DNA from: a virus
DNA: 30,212 nt
Virus record (IMG/VR): IMGVR_UViG_3300045009_000228
Coordinates: 1-30,212 of that record
Strand: one strand, 5' to 3'
The position numbers and the translations under genes are program-made. Position 1 is the stretch's first letter. Every line of letters starts with the position of its first letter. The notes beneath the pieces were generated by a model, which saw only the letters and a program-made list of their open reading frames with translations, was not told where the DNA came from and did not search any database. Positions 1 to 7,963 of this stretch are shown piece after piece.

Positions 1-12
1 AGTAGTTTTCAT
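1..12 (-). CDS. Start of a further leftward gene (only 4 codons inside the window)
   Basis: An ATG on the minus strand at bases 12-10 begins M-K-T-T and leaves the window at base 1. It is preceded by GAAAGGATAAATAGTCAT, an AGGA-type Shine-Dalgarno at workable spacing that overlaps the end of uvsW. In T4-like cyanophages uvsW is often followed by the late sigma factor gene 55, so gp55 is a positional guess. Four residues cannot identify the product. Confidence 0.4.
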
Positions 13-28
13 ATGACTATTTATCCTT

Positions 29-1501
29 TCAGAGATCTATAGGGACTAATTTATAATTGAAAGATTCGTTTTCGTAAATTTTAATTCGTTCAAGAAAATG
101 ATTAAATGCGTGATTTTGGTATTTTTTGTGACGAAGATCATCAACTAAATCGTAAATCATCACATGATCTTTTGTTTCTGACATTCGAAGGCCACGACCA
201 ATTGACTGTAGAACACGAACTATTGATTTTGAAGGATGCAGAAATACGATATTGTGTATATTTTTAATATTTATACCAGTGCTGCATGTTCCGTATGAAG
301 CAACAAGAATCGAATCGGTAGACTTATCAACAATCTTACGAATCTGTTCTCTATCTTCTACATCCGTCATTCCAGAAATAAAATATACTTTCTTATCTGT
401 GCATCTTTTCTGAAGAGATTCGTAGAATGGAAGACCGTGCTTTTGTACTTGCGAGAAAAGAACAAGAGTATTTCCTTGAAGAGAAGAGCAAAGTTTTTCT
501 GCAACCTTGTTTCTTCTTTCATGTGAAATAATATACTCAATTTCTTCTTGATATGTTTTGCGCTTCATTGAATCGCATTCTTCTTTTGCATATTTCATCT
601 GAATACAATTGATGTCTAGTTGCGAAAGAACTTTGTTATCGATCAGATTCTTTGTGCTTGTGACGCGAATAGGTGGGCCAAATAGACCTTCAAGTACAAG
701 TTTATGAACTTGGATATTATCTAATGTACCAGTAGTACCTACGCGAATGTGACAGTTTCTTAGCTTGTTCATCAGTTTGACTAATGACTTTGCTTTGAAC
801 AAATGGCATTCATCGCCTATTACTGCATCATAATCTGCAAATGTTTTCTCTGGTAATTCATATACGCTTTGCCAAGTAGAAATGACTATTGGCTTAGTAG
901 TTTCTTTCTCTTTGCCTGCGTAGATTATATGAATATTCTTTTCAGCATTCCATTCCTTTCCAGCATACTCAATGAAGTCCGATCTCATTTGATGAACCAG
1001 GCTTGTGGTAGGAACTAGAATAAGAACTCTTTTGTTCTTACTAAGAAGATAGCGAAGAATACAGTAGATGATCAGAGACTTACCGCTACCTGTTGGAGAT
1101 ATCAGTAGACTACGCTTATGATCAAGAGCCATTTCCACAGCCCTTCTCTGATAGTCTCTAAGCTGGATTTCGTCAGAATCTGAGTATAGATGTAGGTCAT
1201 CAAGATAAGACTTATAATCCTCAAAAAACTCCTCCTTGAAATTTTCAAACTTGCATTCGTAGTTTCTGTCAAGACAAAACTGAATTACTTTGTTTCTAAG
1301 ACCTGTATAGATCTTGCGAGTGAAGTAATTGAACAGACGAATCTGACCATCCCAAATTCTACGCTTGAATGCTGGTGAGTATTGAGAGTTAGGGACCTTG
1401 AATGTGAAGTAATCAGATATCTCTTTTGCTACTGAATTTTCGCAATGAATCTTGATGAATGTACCATCAATTTTTTCTATTTTTACTTCTTCACTGCCCA
1501 T
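29..1501 (-). CDS. uvsW: UvsW-type superfamily 2 helicase
   Basis: ATP-dependent DNA helicase/annealing enzyme of T4-type recombination-dependent replication. In T4, UvsW unwinds R-loops and branched intermediates and helps shift replication from origin-dependent to recombination-dependent mode. The 490 residues are close to T4 UvsW (about 500). An N-terminal accessory region of about 110 residues precedes a Q-like LRDYQ at 114-118, Walker A SPTGSGKS at 135-142, DECH at 230-233 (motif II), TTGTL at 256-260 (motif III), and QSIGRGLR at 432-439 (motif VI with its arginine finger). Its ATG lies inside the 3' end of uvsY (11-bp overlap), so the two are translationally linked. All helicase motifs look intact. 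The family is certain; the UvsW assignment rests on length, N-terminal region and pairing with uvsY. Confidence 0.93.
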   Translation of the reverse strand: MGSEEVKIEKIDGTFIKIHCENSVAKEISDYFTFKVPNSQYSPAFKRRIWDGQIRLFNYFTRKIYTGLRNKVIQFCLDRNYECKFENFKEEFFEDYKSYLDDLHLYSDSDEIQLRDYQRRAVEMALDHKRSLLISPTGSGKSLIIYCILRYLLSKNKRVLILVPTTSLVHQMRSDFIEYAGKEWNAEKNIHIIYAGKEKETTKPIVISTWQSVYELPEKTFADYDAVIGDECHLFKAKSLVKLMNKLRNCHIRVGTTGTLDNIQVHKLVLEGLFGPPIRVTSTKNLIDNKVLSQLDINCIQMKYAKEECDSMKRKTYQEEIEYIISHERRNKVAEKLCSSLQGNTLVLFSQVQKHGLPFYESLQKRCTDKKVYFISGMTDVEDREQIRKIVDKSTDSILVASYGTCSTGINIKNIHNIVFLHPSKSIVRVLQSIGRGLRMSETKDHVMIYDLVDDLRHKKYQNHAFNHFLERIKIYENESFNYKLVPIDL

Positions 1502-1925
1502 GACTGAATTTGATCCATTCGATGGCTGATCGTATATTCCATTGTCTGTTTCCTACGATCTTTACGACACCATCCAAATAATTTACTAGTTCTTTCTTTT
1601 CAGTAATCTGTTTTTCAAGACGAATGACATCATCATCCGCATCAATGAACCGATCAACATCGGTCTTGAGAATATTTAGATCAAACGGCTCCCACTTAAA
1701 ACGGTCTAGTTCCTCTTTAGACAACTTTCCTGTATAATACAGCCACTTGTACTTCCGCATGACACGGAGCGTTCTCTCGTCCTCTGCTAGGGCTTCCTTG
1801 TGCTTCTTGAGAAATAGAAGATACTTGTTATGGATCTGTGGAGTATTAACCGATTCTATTGCTAGTTCGGTGAAATCAATCTTCAGATCTTCTTGGACTT
1901 GTTGTTTTAGTTCATCAAAATTCAT
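1491..1925 (-). CDS. uvsY: UvsY-like recombination mediator
   Basis: Recombination mediator that, in T4, loads the UvsX recombinase onto gp32-coated single-stranded DNA as a hexamer. The chosen ATG gives 144 residues (T4 UvsY has 137). The N-terminus MNFDELKQQVQEDLKID lines up with T4 UvsY's opening MRLEDLQEELKKD. A central YKWLYYTGKLS resembles the T4 segment around LDYYSGR, and the protein is highly charged and helical throughout. A GTG five codons upstream (1940-1938) is in frame, but the ATG fits the family start better; neither has a good Shine-Dalgarno. The stop overlaps the uvsW start. The gene order capsid - small tail protein - uvsY - uvsW is that of T4-like cyanophages. Confidence 0.85.
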   Translation of the reverse strand: MNFDELKQQVQEDLKIDFTELAIESVNTPQIHNKYLLFLKKHKEALAEDERTLRVMRKYKWLYYTGKLSKEELDRFKWEPFDLNILKTDVDRFIDADDDVIRLEKQITEKKELVNYLDGVVKIVGNRQWNIRSAIEWIKFSHGQ

Positions 1926-1954
1926 AATATAATTATACACATTATTCTATTAAA

Positions 1955-2464
1955 TCAATTTGTTATATTACCGGGATCGGGATCAAACGAATAGTAAGTA
2001 TATGCAAAAGATACTGTTGCCTTTTGAACAGAATTTGCTGGAGAGTCAGTCATAAATTTTAATCCTGTTAAAGCTACTGGAAATACTTCATGGAATATAA
2101 CCTTTAAATTGTCATTGTATGTTCCCTTAGTTAAATACAAATATGCTTTAGTTTGCCATGATTCAAATGGCAATTCATTATTGTCAGTATCAGTATTAAT
2201 ATTTCCTAAATGGCGCATCCATCTATAAATTTCTAACCAGTTGGTCATTTTTTCGTCAACTAGAAAACTTAAAGTTAAATTTTCAAATCTATAAGCACCT
2301 ATTGGTCTTTTAACTGGTATGCCTAATGTGGTAGGTTGATCTTGTGCTTCAAGAATCAAATTAGGTAAAGTAGTTTCCTGTGTGTAATATTGAACAGTTG
2401 GAAGTCTTGAGATTTCGAACCGAAAATAGTTCTGACCTAATGTAGAAATTTCTGTTAAAGACAT
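1955..2464 (-). CDS. Tail-tube-fold protein at the gp3 position
   Basis: Small (169 aa) structural protein, probably a ring or cap of the tail tube. The segment FENLTLSFLVDEKMTNWLEI (residues about 60-79) followed by YRWMRHLG has the pattern 'basic beta-strand, F-L-V-D-E, aromatic, E-I-x-x-W' seen in gp19-like tube and tube-initiator proteins. The C-terminal FAYTYYSFDPD resembles the last beta-strand of tubes. In cyanophages the slot between gene 23 and uvsY holds gene 3 (tail completion protein), so a tube-terminating role is plausible by position. The sequence itself looks more like a tube protein than T4 gp3. No clear Shine-Dalgarno precedes its ATG, which lies just after the gp23 terminator, so expression may depend on read-through or an unseen promoter. 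Confidence 0.55.
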   Translation of the reverse strand: MSLTEISTLGQNYFRFEISRLPTVQYYTQETTLPNLILEAQDQPTTLGIPVKRPIGAYRFENLTLSFLVDEKMTNWLEIYRWMRHLGNINTDTDNNELPFESWQTKAYLYLTKGTYNDNLKVIFHEVFPVALTGLKFMTDSPANSVQKATVSFAYTYYSFDPDPGNITN

Positions 2465-2470
2465 AAACTA

Positions 2471-2510
2471 TGTAGAAAAGAAAACGGGAGCCATTTCTGG
2501 CTCCCGTTTT
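2471..2510 (-). terminator. Strong intrinsic terminator after gene 23
   Basis: A perfect 13-bp inverted repeat (arms 2481-2493 and 2498-2510) encloses a 4-nt loop that reads GAAA on the transcribed strand, a GNRA-type tetraloop. The GC core is CGGGAGCCA. In the leftward transcript the stem ends in UUUU and continues CUUUUCU, giving an interrupted U-tract. It lies 22 bases past the gp23 stop and before the next gene, matching the need to isolate the very abundant capsid mRNA. Confidence 0.93.
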
Positions 2511-2531
2511 CAAAGAGTTAGATACTACTTA

Positions 2532-3941
2532 TCAGTTAGTGTTACCGTGGAGATTAACAACACGGAAGATACGGTAGTACTGGTTGATATTGGCGGTCAT
2601 GCTTTCGCCGTCTAAGGTTCCATCGCTCTTGATGACGAATGGGTTAGCAACCATGCCGTAACGGGTCTTGAAGCCGATCTTTGGCTGGAAGGTATTAGGA
2701 TCGACTGCACGGACCATCTGGAGTGGGACGTATGGGCAGTAGAACAAGCCAGCGTCGTAGGGGCTTGCACCACGGTAGCCGACGCAGACGAAATCTACGC
2801 CCGACTTGACGTAAGGATCGATGTAAACGCGCATCTTGCCATTGAGTACGCCAGCAAAAGTATTTCCAGTGTCATCAATTTCAAGCTGGTTGTTTAGAGC
2901 GGGGCTGATGTTTAGCCATCCACCCATGGCGAGGGCTGAAGCAACATCTGACGAGCAGATGATGAAGTTACCCTTACCACGACGAGTTTCCTTAGCAATC
3001 TGGTTGGCTTCGCGTTCGATCTGGAACATGAGGCCACGGAAGCGTTCAGCTGACCAACGACCGTCTGAGTCGGTGAGGAGGTCATAAACACCACCACCAA
3101 AGCTGTTGGAGCTTAGATCGGTTTGAGTTGCACCAATCTTAGCAACATGGTAGATGCCACGAACGACTTCGCGGTTGATTTCAGCAAGAATTTCAGTGCT
3201 GAGAATGTTAGCTAGTTCGGTTTCAGCATCAAGTCCATGAACAGCCTTGAGGTCCTGAGCAAGCTCAGTGGTGTAGTCGGCCTTTAGAGCACGGGTCTTA
3301 GCCTGAACAGCAACCTTGTCGATGGTGAAAGCCATTTCTTGGAATTGCTTGTCTCCACCAAGACCTTCAGCTTCGCCTACAAGCATACCCTTGAAGTTTC
3401 CGCTGTAGAATGCACCTCTAGTTGCACCAGTTAATCCACCGAATAGAGTTAGACCATAATCGGTGCTGTAGGCGGCTCCGTTGAGGTAATCGGCATAGGT
3501 GTCTCCCTGACCACCAGTGCCACCTGAACCTGCGAAGGGAACAAATGGTTCCTGGAACATGGCTTCCTTACGGGTTCCGCCATTGGGATCGTACTTGGGA
3601 CGCATTGCGAAAATGAGTCCGGTTGGGGCGGTCATTGGCTGAACGCCGCAGATGTCGTAAGCAATGAGGTTTGGCATTGCGCGACGAACTAGGCTGATTA
3701 GGATTGGGTCATAACCAGCGATTGAGGTTGAAGAGGGGCTAGCAACGTTGCTGATGACTCCACCGAGGGTGTTGTCTTCAGTTAGTCTCTGAGAGCGCAT
3801 GGCCTGCTCTTGGTTCTCAAGAAGAACAGCAGTTACTTTGTTCTTGTAGCTATCTTCAATCTGTGGGAGTGCATCGTGCTTCAAAACTGGCTCCCACTTC
3901 TCAGTTAGAATATCGTATGGTGTTGTATCGTCAAAATTCAT
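2532..3941 (-). CDS. 23: Major capsid protein gp23
   Basis: Precursor of the hexameric shell protein of the T4-type head (HK97 fold). The 469 residues compare with 521 in T4. The hallmark block LVRRAMPNLIAYDICGVQPM (residues 84-103) followed by PTGLIFAMR is nearly the same as in T4 gp23. A gp21 protease site of the L-x-E type is visible as LTE|DNTLGG after residue 55, matching T4 FLTE|AEIGG after residue 65. Removal of this 55-residue propeptide would accompany head maturation. The ATG has a strong Shine-Dalgarno (AGGAGAT, about 5 nt away) and a consensus late promoter directly upstream; a strong terminator follows. Its base composition is visibly richer in G+C than the neighbouring tail genes, consistent with high expression. 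Confidence 0.98.
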   Translation of the reverse strand: MNFDDTTPYDILTEKWEPVLKHDALPQIEDSYKNKVTAVLLENQEQAMRSQRLTEDNTLGGVISNVASPSSTSIAGYDPILISLVRRAMPNLIAYDICGVQPMTAPTGLIFAMRPKYDPNGGTRKEAMFQEPFVPFAGSGGTGGQGDTYADYLNGAAYSTDYGLTLFGGLTGATRGAFYSGNFKGMLVGEAEGLGGDKQFQEMAFTIDKVAVQAKTRALKADYTTELAQDLKAVHGLDAETELANILSTEILAEINREVVRGIYHVAKIGATQTDLSSNSFGGGVYDLLTDSDGRWSAERFRGLMFQIEREANQIAKETRRGKGNFIICSSDVASALAMGGWLNISPALNNQLEIDDTGNTFAGVLNGKMRVYIDPYVKSGVDFVCVGYRGASPYDAGLFYCPYVPLQMVRAVDPNTFQPKIGFKTRYGMVANPFVIKSDGTLDGESMTANINQYYRIFRVVNLHGNTN

Positions 3942-3959
3942 GTGTATCTCCTAATATTT

Positions 3960-3967
3960 TATTTATA
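3960..3967 (-). promoter_or_regulatory. T4-type late promoter for gene 23
   Basis: Exact TATAAATA on the minus strand, 18 nt before the gp23 ATG, with the strong AGGAGAT ribosome-binding site between them. TATAAATA is the T4 late promoter consensus read by the phage sigma gp55. Gene 23 is served by a late promoter in T4 as well. Confidence 0.8.
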
Positions 3968-3971
3968 AAAT

Positions 3972-4916
3972 TTATTTCTTTATGTGTCTACTAATAGCTC
4001 TTCTGTAAATATCCATTCCCTCGCTAATCATTTCAGGCTCAGATGATGTATCAAGAATGTCTACCTTTGGAGCAAATCTTGGCATTGCTGCTTGAGCTGA
4101 TTGTGGTTGGACATTTCCATTTCCAAAATAACTTTCCTTTAGAATTTGAATCTTTCCTCTGAACTGTTCTACATCGTCATATTCGATACCTTCAGCTAGA
4201 TTAGCCAGTTTTTCAACCTGAGTCTGAGCAAGACCCCGGGTTTCCTGAGCAAAAACGCTCACGGCGGCAGATTCAAGTAATTTCTTTCTTAGATCAATAT
4301 TTTCGTTCATTGAATTATTCAATTGATCTTCCTGTTGCTCAATCTTGGTGTATAGTTCGTCTAAAACATCATATTTTTCATTTGGAACATCAATGAAGTT
4401 GCTCTCAAATAGTTTCTTTAGTCCAAAGATGAAATTTTCGGCTAGTTCTACCTTAATTCCTCTTTCGATTTGGAGCTTATTTTCATTAATCCATTCCTCA
4501 ACAACATAGGTTAAATAATCATCAATCTTTTCAGTGAGTCCATTTACAGTTTCAGTGAGAGCATTGGTATACTGGGCTTTGTAAGCTTCATTGATGCGAG
4601 TTGCAATCTCGTTTGATTTTTCATTTACTGCGGCAACAAAGATGGTCTTTGCCTTTTCGACAAAATTTTCTGAAAGGTTAGCATTTGCAAAAAGTGCAGC
4701 TAAATGCTCCTTTAAGCTTTCTTCAGTTGATTCTTCTTCTTCGCCTTCAACTGGTATTTGTTCTTGTTGTTGACCCATTGGCCCCTGAACAGTTCTCATG
4801 TTCATTTGGGCTAAACCTTCGGCTGGGGGATTCTGTGTCTGAAGCATAAATCCCTTTCCTTCGGCATCAAGTGATGTTTTACCTAAAAAATCCATTTCTA
4901 CTGATGTATCGTTCAT
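3972..4916 (-). CDS. 22: Prohead core scaffold protein gp22
   Basis: Main component of the assembly scaffold inside the prohead, later degraded by gp21. The 314 residues are close to T4 gp22 (269). An acidic N-terminal stretch (EGEEEESTEESLKEHL, from about residue 57) leads into a long, almost wholly helical region, then a second helical segment with YTKIEQQEDQLNNSMNE and a conserved-looking LAEGIEYDDVEQF near residues 237-249. It lies just upstream of gene 23, as in all T4 relatives. The ATG has a GGAG Shine-Dalgarno. Scaffold sequences diverge fast, so identification rests on composition, helical character, size and position together. Confidence 0.88.
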   Translation of the reverse strand: MNDTSVEMDFLGKTSLDAEGKGFMLQTQNPPAEGLAQMNMRTVQGPMGQQQEQIPVEGEEEESTEESLKEHLAALFANANLSENFVEKAKTIFVAAVNEKSNEIATRINEAYKAQYTNALTETVNGLTEKIDDYLTYVVEEWINENKLQIERGIKVELAENFIFGLKKLFESNFIDVPNEKYDVLDELYTKIEQQEDQLNNSMNENIDLRKKLLESAAVSVFAQETRGLAQTQVEKLANLAEGIEYDDVEQFRGKIQILKESYFGNGNVQPQSAQAAMPRFAPKVDILDTSSEPEMISEGMDIYRRAISRHIKK

Positions 4917-4933
4917 TTGTTAACTCTCCGTTT

Positions 4934-4941
4934 TATATATA
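4934..4941 (-). promoter_or_regulatory. Possible late-promoter variant before gene 22
   Basis: TATATATA lies 17 nt before the gp22 ATG, with a CGGAGAG ribosome-binding site between. The same palindromic octamer occurs in the divergent gap at 27796-27803. It departs from TATAAATA at one position, and AT-rich runs are common here, so this is tentative. Confidence 0.3.
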
Positions 4942-4942
4942 T

Positions 4943-5383
4943 TTAAATTTCTGTTCGACCATATTGTATATTTGCATGTGGTGTGCCTCTGCCCATTCTT
5001 CTCAAATTGATTGCTGCACTTGCATTTAAAGCTTGTGGAGCTAGTTTAAATGGGGCAAGCATAGTGTTAATTCCAGCTTCTTTATATTCAGCACCTAATC
5101 TACCAAGTGGACCTTGAGCTAATTGATTAGCTAAGTAATCTTGCCAAGCCCTTTGTTCCTGAGCCCAGGCTGCTCCTGCATATGAACCAGCAGCAACTGC
5201 ATTTAAAACTTTATCGCTATATCTGCGATTTTTAGATCCACCAGCCAGAAACGAAAATCCTCTTTTTGCTTTTCCCAAAATATTGGCAACATTCAAACCC
5301 AAAGTTTTTTCATTCAATGAAACAAAATCAATATTTCTATTAGATTCTGATAAGAAATAAAAATTTTTTAATTTTTGATTCAT
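4943..5383 (-). CDS. Unknown head-cluster protein with Ala-rich helix
   Basis: No confident family. The 146-residue protein is coded between protease gp21 and scaffold gp22, with its ATG overlapping the gp21 stop (ATGA), so it is probably a head or internal protein. It is basic at both ends of the middle section (GKAKRGF at 37-43, KNRRYSDK at 51-58). An Ala-rich amphipathic helix spans about 60-98, followed by YKEAGINTMLAPF at 100-112. That last motif resembles the 'KAAGINPML' segment of microvirus DNA-pilot proteins. FLSE|SNR near residue 13 fits the L-x-E cleavage rule of gp21, hinting at processing in the prohead. Packaging and ejection with DNA is an inference; a scaffold accessory (gp68-like) is the alternative. 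Confidence 0.6.
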   Translation of the reverse strand: MNQKLKNFYFLSESNRNIDFVSLNEKTLGLNVANILGKAKRGFSFLAGGSKNRRYSDKVLNAVAAGSYAGAAWAQEQRAWQDYLANQLAQGPLGRLGAEYKEAGINTMLAPFKLAPQALNASAAINLRRMGRGTPHANIQYGRTEI

Positions 5384-6020
5384 TTAATTTTTCTCAAGAA
5401 ATCAGCAAAAAGTTTAATTGATTCTGCTTGTAGTTTTTTAGAGGGAGTTTTCTTTATGGTGTTTCTATATTCAGTAATTTGCTGTTCCTTTAGAAGACCA
5501 TTATCCCAAACCCACTCTTTACCTTCCATGATTCCATTTACGAAAGCATTTGGTGCTGATGGATCTGCAACAATATCGATAGCAGCAAGCATGAAGTCCT
5601 CTTTCACAACATTTATTCCACCTCGTTTTTCCAAAGAACCCATTCCACGGGTTGAGACTCCAAGCTTGACACCTTCACTCATTAGATTCTTTACAATCTG
5701 ACCACACGGAGTATCAAGAATCTTGGCTTTACCATAGAAATCATTGTTATTCTCGTAAAGCCAGGTGACTTTGTGAGAAACACGATCAAGATTTACTGAA
5801 GGACCAGTTGGGTGATTTAATTCACCAAGAGCGCGATTCTTATTCACATATTCAGTAACATAGCGATTGGCTTCTTTGACAAGAATTTGTTTTGGATAAA
5901 CTCTGCCATTTTTATTTTTTTGATCAGCCTGCATGAAAACGCCTTCGATGAAATATTGCTTTTCACCGTCTTTGTTTTCAGTTAGGTATGCTACTTCTTC
6001 AACTGTTTCGGTAATTAATT

Positions 6021-6024
<4 letters not shown>
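5380..6024 (-). CDS. 21: Prohead core protease gp21
   Basis: Serine protease of the T4 prohead (peptidase family S77, herpesvirus-assemblin-like fold). It cleaves capsid and core proteins after L/I-x-E and then destroys itself. The chosen ATG gives 214 residues (T4 gp21 has 212). The motif GELNHPTGP holds candidate catalytic His71, and GVSTRGMGS holds candidate nucleophile Ser124; IDIVADPSAP (149-158) is the typical segment after the catalytic core. A longer frame starts at a TTG six codons upstream, but the ATG at 6024 has an AAGGCGAAG ribosome-binding site and forms an ATGA overlap with the upstream gene, so it is preferred. Its own stop overlaps the next start the same way. Confidence 0.93.
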
Positions 6025-6350
<326 letters not shown>

Positions 6351-6365
6351 AGTTTTTTCCTTTGT

Positions 6366-6373
6366 TATTTATA
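6366..6373 (-). promoter_or_regulatory. T4-type late promoter before the gp67-like gene
   Basis: Exact TATAAATA on the minus strand, 15 nt before the gp67-like ATG, with AAAGGA between. It lies in the short gap after gene 20 and would drive the head cluster 67-21-22. Confidence 0.72.
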
Positions 6374-6379
6374 TTTTTA

Positions 6380-7909
6380 TTATTCTGGCTGTTCTTGTGC
6401 CATTTGCATTTGTGCCAATTGTTCTTGCTGCTGCTTTGCTATATCTACAGCCATTTCGCTGTTTAATTGTTCTATTTCTTCATCACTTTGCTTCAAAATA
6501 TTCTTTTTGATGTACATGGAAGAGAAATATTTACCTATCATTGGCTCCATTTGAGTGGCCAATTCCATTCTAGCAGATAAAATTTCAGCATCTTTTAAAT
6601 CAGTAAAATAAGAATCTTTATTAAACGAGAAGTTAATAGTATAATTAATTTCTTCCCAGTCATTCTGAGTTATGATCCCCTTAAGAACCAATTGAATTCT
6701 AAGCAATTGCATGAATACTTGGGCAAACTTATTACGCAATCTTTCAATAAATTTATAGAATTTAACTTCATCTCTCGTAATTTCAGCCGATCTTCCTAGA
6801 TTGAAGCCATTTTCTCCAACCAATCTTGACGGTGGAATATTCAAAGCATAATATAATTTTCTCTTGAAATACTCAACATCGGTCAATTCGCCTAGATTCT
6901 GTCCGCCATCTAGAGTTGAGATTTCTGTCCCTCTACCACCTTCACGACGAGGTAGCCAGTAATCTTCAATCATTGCCATTTGATTTCTGTCGTCTTTGAT
7001 TTCTCCAGTTGTCTGGTTATAAATCATTCGATTACGATATTTGTTCATAAGCTCACGAACATACTGTTCGGCTTTTTGCTTTGGTAAATTACCGACATCA
7101 ATATAAAAAATACGACGTTCTGGAGCGCGTGAGATTCGATATACGACGATAGCATCTTCGATCTGGCGCAACATGTTAAGAGGTCTAATGGCCTTATGGA
7201 GATAACCAACAACTCTCTTTGAGTTCATATCGACCATACCTGAATGGCAATATGCTATAGAGTCTGTAGAAATCTTAAGACCAGATGTAGGAGTTCCAAT
7301 TACAGAATTTTTATCTGTATTTGTATATACAAAATATTCTTCAATATCTTTTATTAAAGAAATATTAGCACCATCTTGTTTTGTGTTTTTTGTTTTTACT
7401 TTTCTAACTTTTTTGACTTTTGTTGCGTCAAGAGGAATTAACTGCTTGATTCCATCTGATGGATTTTCAGAGTCGATTGAAATATAATAATATAGTTTTG
7501 AATCTACATACCATCTTCTGAAGATTTCATATCCTTTATCCTGAAAATCTAAAAGCTTTAGAATGTTATCAAATTCAGTATAGATTTTACTTTTAATATT
7601 ATCAGAAAATGCAATTTTTGATAAATCAAGCTTTATTGGTTTTTTATCATTGCCAGTTACTATAGATTCATTTGTAATTTCATCGATGGCTGTATCTACT
7701 TCTGGAAACAAAGACATGGCTCTGTATTGAGCCATAAGTGCTTGTTCATCCTTAACTGAACCCATGAAATCGATAAAAGTGCCATATACACCAGCACCTT
7801 CAACTGTATATGCTCCATCAAATTCTTCTGGAGTAGCAAAATTTTGAAGAGATAATTTATCTTCTTCATCTTTAGATCTGACGGTAAAACCGAATAGTTT
7901 ATAAGCCAT
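6380..7909 (-). CDS. 20: Portal vertex protein gp20
   Basis: Dodecameric portal at the unique vertex of the head, through which DNA is packaged and ejected and on which the prohead is nucleated. The 509 residues compare with 524 in T4. Typical blocks are VDTAIDEITNESIV (71-84), FRRWYVDSKLYYY (130-142), RISRAPERRIFYIDVGNLP (258-276), LPRREGGRGTEISTLDGG (319-336) and YFKRKLYYALNIPPSRL (347-363); the last two are signatures of T4-type portals. The C-terminus is Gln-rich. Start supported by an AAGGAT ribosome-binding site. It follows the tail-tube genes, as in T4 (19-20). Confidence 0.97.
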   Translation of the reverse strand: MAYKLFGFTVRSKDEEDKLSLQNFATPEEFDGAYTVEGAGVYGTFIDFMGSVKDEQALMAQYRAMSLFPEVDTAIDEITNESIVTGNDKKPIKLDLSKIAFSDNIKSKIYTEFDNILKLLDFQDKGYEIFRRWYVDSKLYYYISIDSENPSDGIKQLIPLDATKVKKVRKVKTKNTKQDGANISLIKDIEEYFVYTNTDKNSVIGTPTSGLKISTDSIAYCHSGMVDMNSKRVVGYLHKAIRPLNMLRQIEDAIVVYRISRAPERRIFYIDVGNLPKQKAEQYVRELMNKYRNRMIYNQTTGEIKDDRNQMAMIEDYWLPRREGGRGTEISTLDGGQNLGELTDVEYFKRKLYYALNIPPSRLVGENGFNLGRSAEITRDEVKFYKFIERLRNKFAQVFMQLLRIQLVLKGIITQNDWEEINYTINFSFNKDSYFTDLKDAEILSARMELATQMEPMIGKYFSSMYIKKNILKQSDEEIEQLNSEMAVDIAKQQQEQLAQMQMAQEQPE

Positions 7910-7930
7910 TATATAAAATCCTTGTCAAGT

Positions 7931-7963
7931 ATATAGTTGATTTTTTTTAAACACAAACTATAT
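7931..7963. repeat. Short inverted repeat in the tube-portal gap
   Basis: Eight-base arms ATATAGTT (7931-7938) and AACTATAT (7956-7963) flank a 17-nt spacer containing a T8 run, in the 53-bp gap between the last tube gene and gene 20. The stem is AT-only apart from one pair, and no U-tract follows it in the leftward transcript, so it is not a convincing terminator. Confidence 0.4.

Noticed and set aside
1926-1940. GTG start giving UvsY five extra residues.
   Set aside because: The ATG at 1925 aligns with the family start; the extra residues (MYNYI) do not, and no Shine-Dalgarno favours the GTG.
5375-5701. 108-codon plus-strand frame opposite gp21.
   Set aside because: It is antisense to the catalytic part of the protease, with no family resemblance and no start signals.
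7931-7963. Inverted repeat with T-run as a terminator after the portal-proximal tube gene.
   Set aside because: The T-run lies in the loop, the stem is almost wholly A/T, and no U-tract follows on the transcribed strand.
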